The position numbers and the translations under genes were made by a program. Positions 19,523 to 28,408 of a DNA stretch of 64,000 bases are shown piece after piece. Position 1 is the stretch's first letter. Each line of letters begins with the position of its first letter. Under the pieces are notes generated by a model that was given only the letters and a program-made list of their open reading frames with translations, was not told the origin of the DNA and searched no databases. This stretch comes from Prochlorococcus sp. MIT 1307 (GTDB lineage Bacteria; Cyanobacteriota; Cyanobacteriia; PCC-6307; Cyanobiaceae): contig NZ_CP139301.1 of assembly GCF_034092395.1 (NCBI RefSeq), forward strand, positions 682,001-746,000, written 5' to 3'.

Positions 19523-20923
19523 TTACTGATTTACCACCCTCAAATGAGAAGGAATCTGATCCGGCCATAAGCTCCTTTGTTGAAGAAGCCATTTCACTCC
19601 AGCTTTCTCTAAGGATTCCCCTGGAATCAATATTGGAATTCCAGGTGGATAAGGACAAATCATTTCAGCTGCCACCCGTCCAACAGCTTCGTTTAAAGGA
19701 ACGGTATGAGACTTAGATCGCCAAGCGAAAGCACAACTCATCATTGGCGTCATCAATAGTGGAACTGGAGGAGCAACAAAAGCAGGTAAAGGTTTGCGAT
19801 CCGGGTGTGAAGCTAAAAGAGCATTCCAATTTCTCTTAAAACGTCTTGCTAGCCCTTTTTGAGGCGCAAACCCAAGGCAAAGTGTCAAGCAACCTGGCTC
19901 AGGCAGCTCTCCTACTATTCCGTGTTGAATTAACCAATTATCTGCATCGAAACCACTTATACCCTTAGAGGCAGAATGAACAATTAAACGCAAAGGGTCC
20001 TGATTAAGTAGCAACGGGACGCCCATATTTCTTAATTGGGTCGATATCTGTCTCGCCTCATTAATGCGTGTTATTAATTTGCTTTGGCCTGATTTAGTCT
20101 TCCATTCACTTAACGCAGATTCACAAGAGGCTAGTAATAGAGCACTTGGACTAGAGGTCTGAAGCCAACTGACACTTCTTTCGACTGCTATAGGGTCCAC
20201 TCGATCTCCCTGCAACCAAAGAACAGCAGTTTGAACAAGACCTGCTGCTGACTTATGTAATGAATGAACTACTAAATCAGCACCTGCTGATAACCCTGAG
20301 GCAGGCAAATCCATATCAACTCTGCTCGCAAAATGAGCGCCATGCGCCTCATCAACCAAAACTGGCCAACCCCGCTCATGAAAAATCTTTACCAAAGATG
20401 TGAGATCACCTGTATAGCCGTGATAAGTAGGGTTTATCAAAACTGTTGCTGCAATATCAACTTCACTTAGCGGAAGTGCATTCAAAACTTTTTGAATCCA
20501 AAAAGCATCAGATGTTCCAAAATGACCTCGATCAGCCATAAATGGAACGTCATATAAAACGGGCTGTAACTCAGAGATTGCACATGCCTGAATAAGACTG
20601 CGATGAATATTGCGAGGCATCAAAACAGCCTGGCCAGGTCTGGTAATTGATAAAAGTGCCGCTTGCAAAAGCCCTGTTGCACCATTAACCCCATACCAAC
20701 ACCTCTTAGCTCCAACGCCACATGCTGAGCGTTCCTGACTTGCAGCAACTGCTCCGTTAGAAATAAGAGGCCCACCTAAATCTGGGAGTTCAGGTAAATC
20801 CCATAAACCTGCACGTTTTCCAAGGAGTTTCTTTATTTCCGTCGGTAAAGCAACTCCTCTCCCATGAGCAGGCAGGAAAAGACTCTTGCCTCGATTAAAA
20901 GTTAGTAATGAAGCAATTCCCAT
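19523..20923 (-). CDS. Orn/Lys/Arg decarboxylase family PLP enzyme
   Basis: Fold-I PLP decarboxylase in the short form (466 residues) seen in cyanobacteria and Bacillus SpeA/YaaO, lacking the long C-terminal part of the E. coli enzymes. The PLP site is clear: LVDEAHGAHF and the Schiff-base lysine in VVHSLHKSAAGLVQ. A substrate of arginine (agmatine and polyamine synthesis), lysine or ornithine fits; the sequence does not decide. The C-terminal CPYPPGIPILIPGE stretch is typical of the family. It diverges from the ABC1 kinase gene over about 50 bases, so promoters are compact. Confidence 0.88.
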   Translation of the reverse strand: MGIASLLTFNRGKSLFLPAHGRGVALPTEIKKLLGKRAGLWDLPELPDLGGPLISNGAVAASQERSACGVGAKRCWYGVNGATGLLQAALLSITRPGQAVLMPRNIHRSLIQACAISELQPVLYDVPFMADRGHFGTSDAFWIQKVLNALPLSEVDIAATVLINPTYHGYTGDLTSLVKIFHERGWPVLVDEAHGAHFASRVDMDLPASGLSAGADLVVHSLHKSAAGLVQTAVLWLQGDRVDPIAVERSVSWLQTSSPSALLLASCESALSEWKTKSGQSKLITRINEARQISTQLRNMGVPLLLNQDPLRLIVHSASKGISGFDADNWLIQHGIVGELPEPGCLTLCLGFAPQKGLARRFKRNWNALLASHPDRKPLPAFVAPPVPLLMTPMMSCAFAWRSKSHTVPLNEAVGRVAAEMICPYPPGIPILIPGESLEKAGVKWLLQQRSLWPDQIPSHLRVVNQ

Positions 20924-20971
20924 AGATTTATATTCTGCTTTCTAAAGTCTGGATAACAACGTGTAGGTCTA

Positions 20972-22666
20972 TTGGAAGTGTTCGATGCTCCCTCTAATAA
21001 TGCATCTGGGATACCAGCATTACGCTATGACCCTGAGCGTGACCTGGCTTGGTTATTGGTAAGACCCTGGATATGGATCCCACGAATTTTTGAAATAATC
21101 ACCTCATTATCCATCCTCACAATCAGGATGCTATTACAAGGATCAAGTAATAACGAAAAAGTCCATCAGAGCCTCGCAAGAAACCTTCTAGAAACTCTTA
21201 CAAACTTAGGACCTTGCTTCATAAAAGTTGGTCAAGCATTATCAACACGTCCCGACTTGGTAAGGCGTGACTGGCTTGAAGAGCTAACTAATCTTCAAGA
21301 TAACCTTCCACCTTTTGAACATCACAAAGCTCTCAAAACTATTCAAGAAGAACTTGGCGCTCCAGCAAAACAAATCTTTGAAGAGTTCCCTGATCATCCT
21401 ATTGCCTCTGCAAGTCTAGGCCAGGTATACAAGGCAAGACTTCAGGCTGATTATTGGGTAGCAGTAAAAATACAACGACCTAATCTACCATTTATATTAA
21501 GGCGTGATTTAGTCATAATAAAATTACTTGGCATAGTTACATCTCCAATTCTCCCCTTAAATCTGGGCTTCAGTCTAAGCGAGATAATTGATGAGTTTGG
21601 TAAAACACTTTTTGAAGAGATTGATTATGAGTTAGAAGCAAGTAATGCTGAAAGATTCTCAAACTTATTTAGTAAAAATCCAACTATATATGTGCCGAGA
21701 GTGGAACGTCTTGTCTCATCCAGAAAAGTTCTTACAACTAGCTGGGTAGAAGGTACCAAATTAAAAGATAGTCAAGAACTTAGAGCAATTGGTTTAGATC
21801 CATCTGCACTAATTAAAACAGCAGTAATAAGTGGAATTCAACAATTACTAGAATTTGGATACTTTCATGCTGATCCTCATCCAGGAAATATCTTTGCTTT
21901 AGAAGGCAAAACTTCTGATCTTGGTCATATGGCATATATAGACTTTGGAATGATGGACTCAATCTCTAATGAGGATAGAGTTACACTTACAAAGGCTATT
22001 GTGCATCTAATCAATAGTGATTTTAATCTTCTTGCAAAAGCTTTTCAAAAACTAGGTTTCTTAAGTGCTGAAGAAAGTCTTGATGTGATCAGCCCTGTCC
22101 TAAAAGAGGTATTAGGAGAAGCACTTGATGAAGAAGTAGCAAATTTCAACTTCAAAGCCATAACAGATAAGTTTTCAGAATTAATGTTTGATTATCCTTT
22201 TAGAGTCCCTGCACGCTTTGCCTTGATAATTCGTGCAGTTGTAAGCCAAGAGGGTCTTGCATTAAAGTTAGATCCAAATTTCAAAATAATTGCTGTTGCA
22301 TACCCATATGTTGCTAGAAGGTTGCTTTCTGGCGAAACTAAGGAGATGCTAGATATTCTTCTAGATGTAATCTTCGATAAAAAAGGTGGAATACGCCTAG
22401 ATCGAATAGAAAATCTTTTAGATGTACTAACAAACGATTCAAGTGCGTCAGACTCAACACTATTACCTGTAGCTGGAGCCGGCCTTAAGCTCCTACTAAG
22501 CCCAGATGGTTCTATGCTAAGAAGAAACTTATTAATGACAATGATTAAGGATGAAAGATTAAATACTAGTGACATCAAAGGATTATTAAAATTACTAAGG
22601 AGTAAGTTCAAGACAAAAGAAATTGCTGAGGATTTAATTAGATATCTAAATCCACTTGCTGCCTAG
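20972..22666 (+). CDS. ABC1/UbiB (AarF) atypical kinase
   Basis: ADCK/UbiB-type protein of 564 residues. The KxGQ motif is IKVGQALSTRPDL (about 87-99), followed by the A-rich loop ASASLGQVYKARL, the VAIK-like lysine AVKIQRP, HADPHPGNIF as catalytic loop, and YIDFGMMD as the metal-binding DFG. Such proteins support prenyl-quinone synthesis (plastoquinone, tocopherol), lipid handling and photosystem stability, and plastids hold many. Hydrophobic residues near the end may anchor it to membranes. It starts at TTG 20972; GTG 20978 is an alternative. Divergent from the decarboxylase gene. Confidence 0.9.
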   Translation: MEVFDAPSNNASGIPALRYDPERDLAWLLVRPWIWIPRIFEIITSLSILTIRMLLQGSSNNEKVHQSLARNLLETLTNLGPCFIKVGQALSTRPDLVRRDWLEELTNLQDNLPPFEHHKALKTIQEELGAPAKQIFEEFPDHPIASASLGQVYKARLQADYWVAVKIQRPNLPFILRRDLVIIKLLGIVTSPILPLNLGFSLSEIIDEFGKTLFEEIDYELEASNAERFSNLFSKNPTIYVPRVERLVSSRKVLTTSWVEGTKLKDSQELRAIGLDPSALIKTAVISGIQQLLEFGYFHADPHPGNIFALEGKTSDLGHMAYIDFGMMDSISNEDRVTLTKAIVHLINSDFNLLAKAFQKLGFLSAEESLDVISPVLKEVLGEALDEEVANFNFKAITDKFSELMFDYPFRVPARFALIIRAVVSQEGLALKLDPNFKIIAVAYPYVARRLLSGETKEMLDILLDVIFDKKGGIRLDRIENLLDVLTNDSSASDSTLLPVAGAGLKLLLSPDGSMLRRNLLMTMIKDERLNTSDIKGLLKLLRSKFKTKEIAEDLIRYLNPLAA

Positions 22667-22777
22667 ATTCTAATTAAAAAGCACATTCAATTCTAAATAA
22701 ATGTTCAATAACTTCATCTTCAATCTTGTCTAGGAATCATAACCTTAAAAGTCAAATCATAAGGGACATAATACAAA

Positions 22778-23818
22778 TCAAGTCCTCAAATATTCCTTCA
22801 ACTCTTTAGGAGAACTTCTCATAAGAGCAAGACCATCTCTCTCTAAGCGGCGAGCACGATCACGACTCATCCCTAAATCCTTCGCGATTCCAGTCAAGCT
22901 CATCGGTGCCTCTCCATCTATGCCATAACGCATCCTCAAAACTCGAGACTGCAATTCCGGTAACTGCTCAAGCAATGTTTCCAAATCACCTTTCATGCAT
23001 TCACTCTCAATTTGCTCACTTGGCACATCTTTTCCAGCAGAAAGCAAATCAAGCAGCTCAGTTTCATCCCCATCCCCCACACTCATCTGCAAACTCATTG
23101 GTTGACGTGCACTACACATCAACTCTTTGACATCTTCTTCGGGAAGCTCTACAAACTCAGCCAGTTCAGTCAAAGTTGGTGTTCGAGCCATTTGTTGACT
23201 CAATTCACGCTGACCCTTCTTCAACTTGTTGAGCATTTCAGTGATATGGATAGGCAAACGAATCGTTCTGCTCTTCTCTGAAATCGCACGAGTTATCCCC
23301 TGTCGTATCCACCAATAGGCATAAGTAGAGAATTTGTACCCACGCGTCGGATCAAATTTCTCAACTCCTCGAACCAATCCAATAGTTCCCTCCTGGATTA
23401 GATCCAAGAGCTCCATGTTCCGCTTTGTGTACTTCTTAGCAACACTGACCACCAATCGCAAATTGGCCGCAACCATGCGCTCTTTTGCACGCTGACCATT
23501 CTTTAACTTCTTTTTCAACTGTAAAAGAGTTAATCCAGCAGCCACTGCAAGGGCATCCTGACTAGGCTTATCACCTAAATCGGCCTGAAGTTCAGCTTCT
23601 AGAAGCTCCAGAGACATCAACTCCTGCACTTGTCGCCCCAATGTGATCTCTTGCTCATGAGTAAGCAATGGCACACGACCAATATCACGTAAATAAGAAC
23701 GGACCAGGTCAACTTCTACTGGGGAGGAAAAGGTCACAGGCAATATCGAAACCCCTTTGTTTCCTAATCTATCATTGCTCCTGATGTAGCAAAATCTTGC
23801 TTCGCTAAGAGTATTCAT
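22778..23818 (-). CDS. Group 2 RNA polymerase sigma factor (RpoD-like)
   Basis: Non-essential primary-type sigma factor of 346 residues with no region 1.1. Region 1.2 (DLVRSYLRDIGRVPLLTHEQE) begins near residue 36, region 2 carries LDLIQEGTIGLVRGVEKFDP and YAYWWIRQGITRAI, region 3 lies near 210-250, and region 4.2 is RDRARRLERDGLALMR. Region 4.2 differs from the usual RERVRQIE helix of RpoD, so its -35 preference may differ. Cyanobacterial group 2 sigmas mediate light, nitrogen and circadian responses; which one this is cannot be read. It is convergent with the ABC1 kinase and divergent from the pseudouridine synthase gene. Confidence 0.93.
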   Translation of the reverse strand: MNTLSEARFCYIRSNDRLGNKGVSILPVTFSSPVEVDLVRSYLRDIGRVPLLTHEQEITLGRQVQELMSLELLEAELQADLGDKPSQDALAVAAGLTLLQLKKKLKNGQRAKERMVAANLRLVVSVAKKYTKRNMELLDLIQEGTIGLVRGVEKFDPTRGYKFSTYAYWWIRQGITRAISEKSRTIRLPIHITEMLNKLKKGQRELSQQMARTPTLTELAEFVELPEEDVKELMCSARQPMSLQMSVGDGDETELLDLLSAGKDVPSEQIESECMKGDLETLLEQLPELQSRVLRMRYGIDGEAPMSLTGIAKDLGMSRDRARRLERDGLALMRSSPKELKEYLRT

Positions 23819-23932
23819 GAAATATTAACTTTTAGTATTCAGGCAATAATCCAATCATTTGATTTATAATAAAGTCATATCTCATATCATTCAAAAGAAA
23901 CAGCCTCTAAATATAAGAAAGTAAAAATTAAG

Positions 23933-24670
23933 ATGCCCAAACTAAGACTACAAAAAATTCTTTCCGAAGCTGGTATATGCTCCAGGCGCAAAGCGGAAGC
24001 CCTTTTAAGTCAAAATCGTGTAATAATTAATGGTAAAACAGCTCAACCAGGAGACAAGGCAGATCCAAAATTAGACATTATTTTTGTTGATAACTTACAA
24101 GTAATTAACAGGACTGAGTATAAAGTAATCCTTCTAAATAAGCCTATAGGGGTAATAAGTACATGCAGTGATCCACGCGGCAGGACAACAGTTTTAGACC
24201 TCATTCCAGAAAAATTTCGCAAAGGGCTTCATAATGTCGGGCGTTTAGATTTAAGCAGCAGAGGGGCAATACTCCTTACCAATGATGGAGATCTAACCCT
24301 TCAATTAACCCACCCTCGTTATTTACATACAAAAACATATAACGTATGGGTAGAAGGAGTACCTTCCAATAAAGCCATAAAAGAATGGGAGAATGGTTTA
24401 ATTTTAGACGGAAAGTTAACAATGAATGCATCAGTTAAACTATTAAAATGTGAACCACATAAAAGCTTACTTAAAATTATTTTAAAAGAAGGGAGAAAAA
24501 GGCAAATACGCAGGATAGCAACCATACTAGGACACCCAGTAATTGATCTCCAACGCACTGCAATTGGATCTATTAAATTAAATAATTTACATGAAGGAGA
24601 TTGGCGAAAGTTAAAACCAGAAGAGTGCAAGCTACTAAAAAAAACATCAATAAGTAAATATTCCGTTTAA
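23933..24670 (+). CDS. RsuA/RluB-family rRNA pseudouridine synthase
   Basis: Isomerises a specific uridine in rRNA to pseudouridine. The N-terminal S4 domain (RLQKILSEAGICSRRKAEALL, split by RVIINGKTAQPGDKAD) binds RNA. The catalytic aspartate lies in GRLDLSSRG, followed by LTNDGDLTLQLTHP and a C-terminal RKRQIRR motif. At 245 residues it matches the RluB/RsuA families; which rRNA site it modifies is not decided. Its stop shares bases with the ATG of the next gene (TAATGG), so the two are coupled. Confidence 0.9.
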   Translation: MPKLRLQKILSEAGICSRRKAEALLSQNRVIINGKTAQPGDKADPKLDIIFVDNLQVINRTEYKVILLNKPIGVISTCSDPRGRTTVLDLIPEKFRKGLHNVGRLDLSSRGAILLTNDGDLTLQLTHPRYLHTKTYNVWVEGVPSNKAIKEWENGLILDGKLTMNASVKLLKCEPHKSLLKIILKEGRKRQIRRIATILGHPVIDLQRTAIGSIKLNNLHEGDWRKLKPEECKLLKKTSISKYSV

Positions 24671-25587
24671 TGGCGCTAAAAATTCCTTGGATGACTCCCA
24701 AAAAATCTAAAGACAAACCCCTGACTATTAAAAAAAGTCCAAAGCAATTTTTTCTAGAAGCTGCACAACTGTTAAAGGAACGAAGAGAAGAATATGGGAT
24801 CAGCAGAAATGATCTTGCAAGAAAGACAAGAATTACACCCTATATATTAGAAGCAATAGAAAAAGGATATGTCAAGAAATTACCTGAAGCAGCATATCTG
24901 TATTCAATGCTGACAGTTCTTGAAATTGAGCTTAATTTAGAAAGGAAAAGTCTTGATGGGATACTTAAATTAAGCAAAATTCCAATAAATGGGCCAAATT
25001 CAAACAAAATCAGCTCAGAGAAACATATCTTTAGGACATTGCAAGGTGTACTTATATATATATCTTTAATGCTTTGTAGCATATTTGGGTTAAATTATCA
25101 ACAAAGGCAATTGGCAAAGCTAAATAGTCAGACATTTCTCCCTATTCCTTCAAATATCGAAAGAAAGTTAATAGTCAACGACTTAATGAAGAAGCAAAAA
25201 GATAATACAAAAGAAGCTGAAGAGAAGATTATTACCATGCAATATTATCCAATTTGGGTAGATATTTTACTAAGTAAGTTCAAAAAGCAAGGTCATTTTG
25301 AATGGCTTGAGCTAGAAATTAGTAATCCAAGTAAAGTTTCAATCAAAAGTGGGGGGAGGCATCAATCTGATTTCAAGAAAGTGCGGGGAAAACTTAAATT
25401 AAAGTTACTAGAACCTGTAATCGTTAATATTCAGCCGCCGCTCACTAAGGAGGACAAAATCATTTGGAGAGGAAAAAATTATATAGATTTTAAGCCGAGG
25501 AATAGTTCCTATAGATTCACTCAAGAATCGAACAATCCAATCGCACCTTCTAATGATCGTCCCGATAAGATCCCTCGTTCTCCATAA
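24670..25587 (+). CDS. RodZ-like helix-turn-helix membrane protein
   Basis: A 305-residue protein with a RodZ-type cytoplasmic HTH domain (about 30-95: FFLEAAQLLKERREEYGISR, then NDLARKTRITPYILEAIEKG), a single membrane segment near 118-135 (VLIYISLMLCSIFGL), and a beta-rich outer domain (about 190-280) like the DUF4115 part of RodZ. RodZ links MreB to peptidoglycan synthesis in rod-shaped cells; Prochlorococcus cells are near-spherical, so a shape role is only a guess. It is coupled to the pseudouridine synthase upstream. Its last 67 bases overlap the end of malQ on the other strand. Confidence 0.8.
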   Translation: MALKIPWMTPKKSKDKPLTIKKSPKQFFLEAAQLLKERREEYGISRNDLARKTRITPYILEAIEKGYVKKLPEAAYLYSMLTVLEIELNLERKSLDGILKLSKIPINGPNSNKISSEKHIFRTLQGVLIYISLMLCSIFGLNYQQRQLAKLNSQTFLPIPSNIERKLIVNDLMKKQKDNTKEAEEKIITMQYYPIWVDILLSKFKKQGHFEWLELEISNPSKVSIKSGGRHQSDFKKVRGKLKLKLLEPVIVNIQPPLTKEDKIIWRGKNYIDFKPRNSSYRFTQESNNPIAPSNDRPDKIPRSP

Positions 25588-27068
25588 TCTTTTAATGCTT
25601 TGAGAAGATGAGAGTCAAGAGTTGTTAGTCGCCAATTCCAATTATTTTCTATGGTGCCAGGAGTATTAAAGCGAGCTTTATTGTCTAAAGAAAGTAAATC
25701 CTGTAATGGCGCTACTACAAGTCTTGCATCAGTTTTCAAGCCCATTTCAATTAATTTCCATCCAGGGGAATCAATACTCCTTGTAGAGCGCTGATTAATT
25801 CGATCTTTAGTTTCTATATCAAGAGAATCCCACCAACCCAACGTTGTGGGATTGTCATGAGTACCTGTATAGACAACCCAAGCATTTCCTTGAATATTCT
25901 CAGGCAAATAAGGGTTATTGGCGTCACCATTAAACCCAAATTGGAGGATTTTCATTCCTGGCAACCCGAATTCATCCCTCAGCTCTTCTACCTCTGAAGT
26001 AATCACACCAAGATCTTCTGCTACTAAAGGAAGAGTGCCACCACAATCATTCCTCAATAAACGAAGCAAATCAGAACCTGGAGATGGCTTCCAAAAGCCA
26101 TCTACTGCTGTTGTTTTGTTTCCTGGAACTGCCCAATACGACTCAAGAGCACGAAAATGGTCAAGTCTTAGCAAATCCACCTGCTGGAGATGTCTCGAGA
26201 ATCTCTTTCTCCACCAATAAAAATGGGTTGCACGATGCTGACTCCATTTATAAACGGGTGTTCCCCATAGTTGCCCAGTAGCCGAAAAGTAATCTGGTGG
26301 GACTCCACTCTGATGTTCTAATTCACCACTAGGAAGAATAGAAAAAAGGGAACGCTTACTCCAAACATCCGCACTATCTCTAGATACATAAAAAGGCAAA
26401 TCACCAAATAGTAAAACTCCTAACTCACTGGCTAATTTCCTGAGAGCATTCCATTGACGATCAAGATGCCATTGCAACAAACGATGTTCTAATAAACTTT
26501 TTTTATGCTCTCTTTTCCAACAAGATAAGGAAATTGGGTTTCGAAGAGCAAGTGGTTTAGGCCATTTCCACCAAGGAAGGCCTTCAAATTGTCTACGAAT
26601 TTCCATAAAAACAACATGATCTTCAAGCCAAAATTGCTTTTGACACCAAAGATTGAAGTCTCTATGAATATCTGAAGCTTGATTTGGCCATTCTTCTCTT
26701 AATATTTGCCCCAACTTTTCACTTCTTTCCTGTGCCAAACTGAAGTTCACCGAAATCTTGTGCAAATGCTTGGAGCCAGGCAGGTCTTGAATAACTGAAG
26801 AAGATAAAAATCCGTCTTTTACAAGATCTTTAGCGTCAAGGAAACAAGGGTTAAGTGCAAAGCTCGAAGGAGAACTATAAGGAGAACCAGTTGAATCACA
26901 TGGAGCTAGAGGTAAAAACTGCCAAACGCCAATACCATTAATTGCTAATGCCTTTATCCACTCTCTAGCAGGAGAACCAAAACTTCCAAATGCAGGACTC
27001 AAAGGCAATGCTGAAGGGTGAAGCAAAACGCCTATTGATCGCCCTAACTCTTGACTTGAGCAGTACAT
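25521..27068 (-). CDS. malQ: 4-alpha-glucanotransferase (amylomaltase, GH77)
   Basis: Disproportionates malto-oligosaccharides during glycogen turnover. At 515 residues it is a full GH77: DSTGSPYSSPSSFALNP near the start, GDLPFYVSRDSADVW, the nucleophile in RLDHFRALESYW, the acid/base in VAEDLGVITSEVEEL, and the third carboxylate region YTGTHDNPTTLGW. It is convergent and overlaps the RodZ-like gene by 67 bases. A GH57 enzyme at 50441-52009 is a likely pathway partner. Upstream, 27069-27466 shows no gene I can support. Confidence 0.96.
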   Translation of the reverse strand: MYCSSQELGRSIGVLLHPSALPLSPAFGSFGSPAREWIKALAINGIGVWQFLPLAPCDSTGSPYSSPSSFALNPCFLDAKDLVKDGFLSSSVIQDLPGSKHLHKISVNFSLAQERSEKLGQILREEWPNQASDIHRDFNLWCQKQFWLEDHVVFMEIRRQFEGLPWWKWPKPLALRNPISLSCWKREHKKSLLEHRLLQWHLDRQWNALRKLASELGVLLFGDLPFYVSRDSADVWSKRSLFSILPSGELEHQSGVPPDYFSATGQLWGTPVYKWSQHRATHFYWWRKRFSRHLQQVDLLRLDHFRALESYWAVPGNKTTAVDGFWKPSPGSDLLRLLRNDCGGTLPLVAEDLGVITSEVEELRDEFGLPGMKILQFGFNGDANNPYLPENIQGNAWVVYTGTHDNPTTLGWWDSLDIETKDRINQRSTRSIDSPGWKLIEMGLKTDARLVVAPLQDLLSLDNKARFNTPGTIENNWNWRLTTLDSHLLKALKDYGERGILSGRSLEGAIGLFDS

Positions 27069-27466
27069 CAGTTAGGTAGGAAGGAATAGAAAGTCAACAA
27101 AATCAATCCCATCTTTTGAAAAGGCACAGTCACTGAAGATATTCACCTTCCTTTTACAAAGGAATAATCATCAAATCAAAGCTCAGAGGAGATTAGATTT
27201 TGATAATATATTCTAAATACATCTACTTAACACTAATAACCCATATCTTCTTTTCAGAACCAATGATAAATGTTTTCTGAAGCAAACAAGGCATTGGAAG
27301 CCGCCCATGGCAAAGGGAAAATATAGCAATGCAGTTATGCTCTATAAGCTCAGAAAGTACATGTTGTCAAAGATCTATCTAAAGAATTACTCTATGGTAA
27401 AAGGACTTGCAACCTCACCACTCTTCAATATCAAGAAGAAACGAAAATAACCCAACACAAAGGCTA

Positions 27467-27679
27467 ATGCCAAAAAAAATTGACTATCAAAAAAAGTCTA
27501 AAGTCTTTTTTAATTGTCTTATAGGAAACTATCCTGGTAGAGCATTGCATCGGATAGGGACAGCATTAGTAGGAATCTGGCTGACAAGTTTAATGATAAA
27601 TCTAATTTGGCCTATGCCGGATCAAAGTACTCTTAGGAAGTCTTTAGAAAAGTCTATTGATGAGAATATATTAAAATAA
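27467..27679 (+). CDS. Small single-span membrane protein, unknown function
   Basis: A 70-residue protein not assigned to a family. A basic, Lys-rich start (MPKKIDYQKKSK) is followed by a hydrophobic stretch GTALVGIWLTSLMINLIWP (about 36-54) and an acidic, Lys-containing tail. Positive-inside logic puts the N-terminus in the cytoplasm. The ORF also runs upstream to a TTG at 27407 (20 more residues), but ATG 27467 is more natural. It lies alone between malQ and an unknown gene. The 398-base gap before it (27069-27466) is AT-rich with one weak hairpin (27253-27281). Reality of the gene is likely but not certain. Confidence 0.55.
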   Translation: MPKKIDYQKKSKVFFNCLIGNYPGRALHRIGTALVGIWLTSLMINLIWPMPDQSTLRKSLEKSIDENILK

Positions 27680-27799
27680 ACCTAAAAAGTATTTGGCAAG
27701 TAATCACTTGCAAGTTAATTCAAACTAAAAAATGAAAATCAAAATTTCAAGAAGTTAATATTTAAGCAGCAACTAGTTCCTAATTAATCAACCAAATCT

Positions 27800-28339
27800 C
27801 TATTTAAAACTAAGATTTAGCATGCGTTGGCGCAAGCGAAAAACAACCTCTTCGACCTTGATTTCTTGATCTTTACCACTATTATCATTACTAAGTAATT
27901 TATTCCCCTCACTGCCTGGAATCAGTCCACACCAAGGAAGTCCATCTAATTTTCTATGCAAAGGGGTCCAAACACCTCCGACTTGAATAATTCCAAGCAA
28001 AGGAACAGACAAAACTTGACAAAGAGCCACATAAGCAGAGGCGCAACCAGTCATCTCTCCAGAAGAATCAGAGGATGCCATCAAGATTGTTGGTTCCCTC
28101 CAAGCTGCAAGAGCCTCTAACCAACTACCCCTATAACAATAATTAATAGCTGGATCTCCCAAAACCTGCACTAACCCATTCTCTTTAGATAAAGAAGCAA
28201 GGACCTCTCTTGGGTCATCAGCGCATGAATATTCAAGCAATTCTCCTCCCCAGACACTAGATAGTGCAGTAGATCCTGACCTCATTTCATCATCAGACAA
28301 ATGGCCAGCACCAACTAAAAATGCCCTCTTACAAACCAT
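27800..28339 (-). CDS. Conserved picocyanobacterial protein of unknown function
   Basis: A 179-residue protein I cannot assign to a named family. The middle looks like an alternating beta/alpha fold: LVQVLGDPAINYC, TILMASSDSSGEMTGCASAYVALC, VPLLGIIQVGGVWTPLHR. No membrane segment or signal peptide is visible. The Asp-Ser-Ser-Gly and GGVW segments recall nucleotide- or sugar-binding loops, which is not enough to name a function. It is divergent from prs with about 70 bases between starts. Its codon use looks like that of its neighbours, so it is probably native. Confidence 0.75.
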   Translation of the reverse strand: MVCKRAFLVGAGHLSDDEMRSGSTALSSVWGGELLEYSCADDPREVLASLSKENGLVQVLGDPAINYCYRGSWLEALAAWREPTILMASSDSSGEMTGCASAYVALCQVLSVPLLGIIQVGGVWTPLHRKLDGLPWCGLIPGSEGNKLLSNDNSGKDQEIKVEEVVFRLRQRMLNLSFK

Positions 28340-28408
28340 ACTCAGACAATAGACATATAAAGAATATTGGAGAGGTGCCTACACAGCATTACGATCGGAG
28401 TACAGCAG

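Noticed and set aside
27307-27450. 47-residue basic ORF starting MAKGKYSNAV before the small membrane gene
   Set aside because: No ribosome binding site or family features, and it fits chance in an AT-rich gap; kept out of the feature list.
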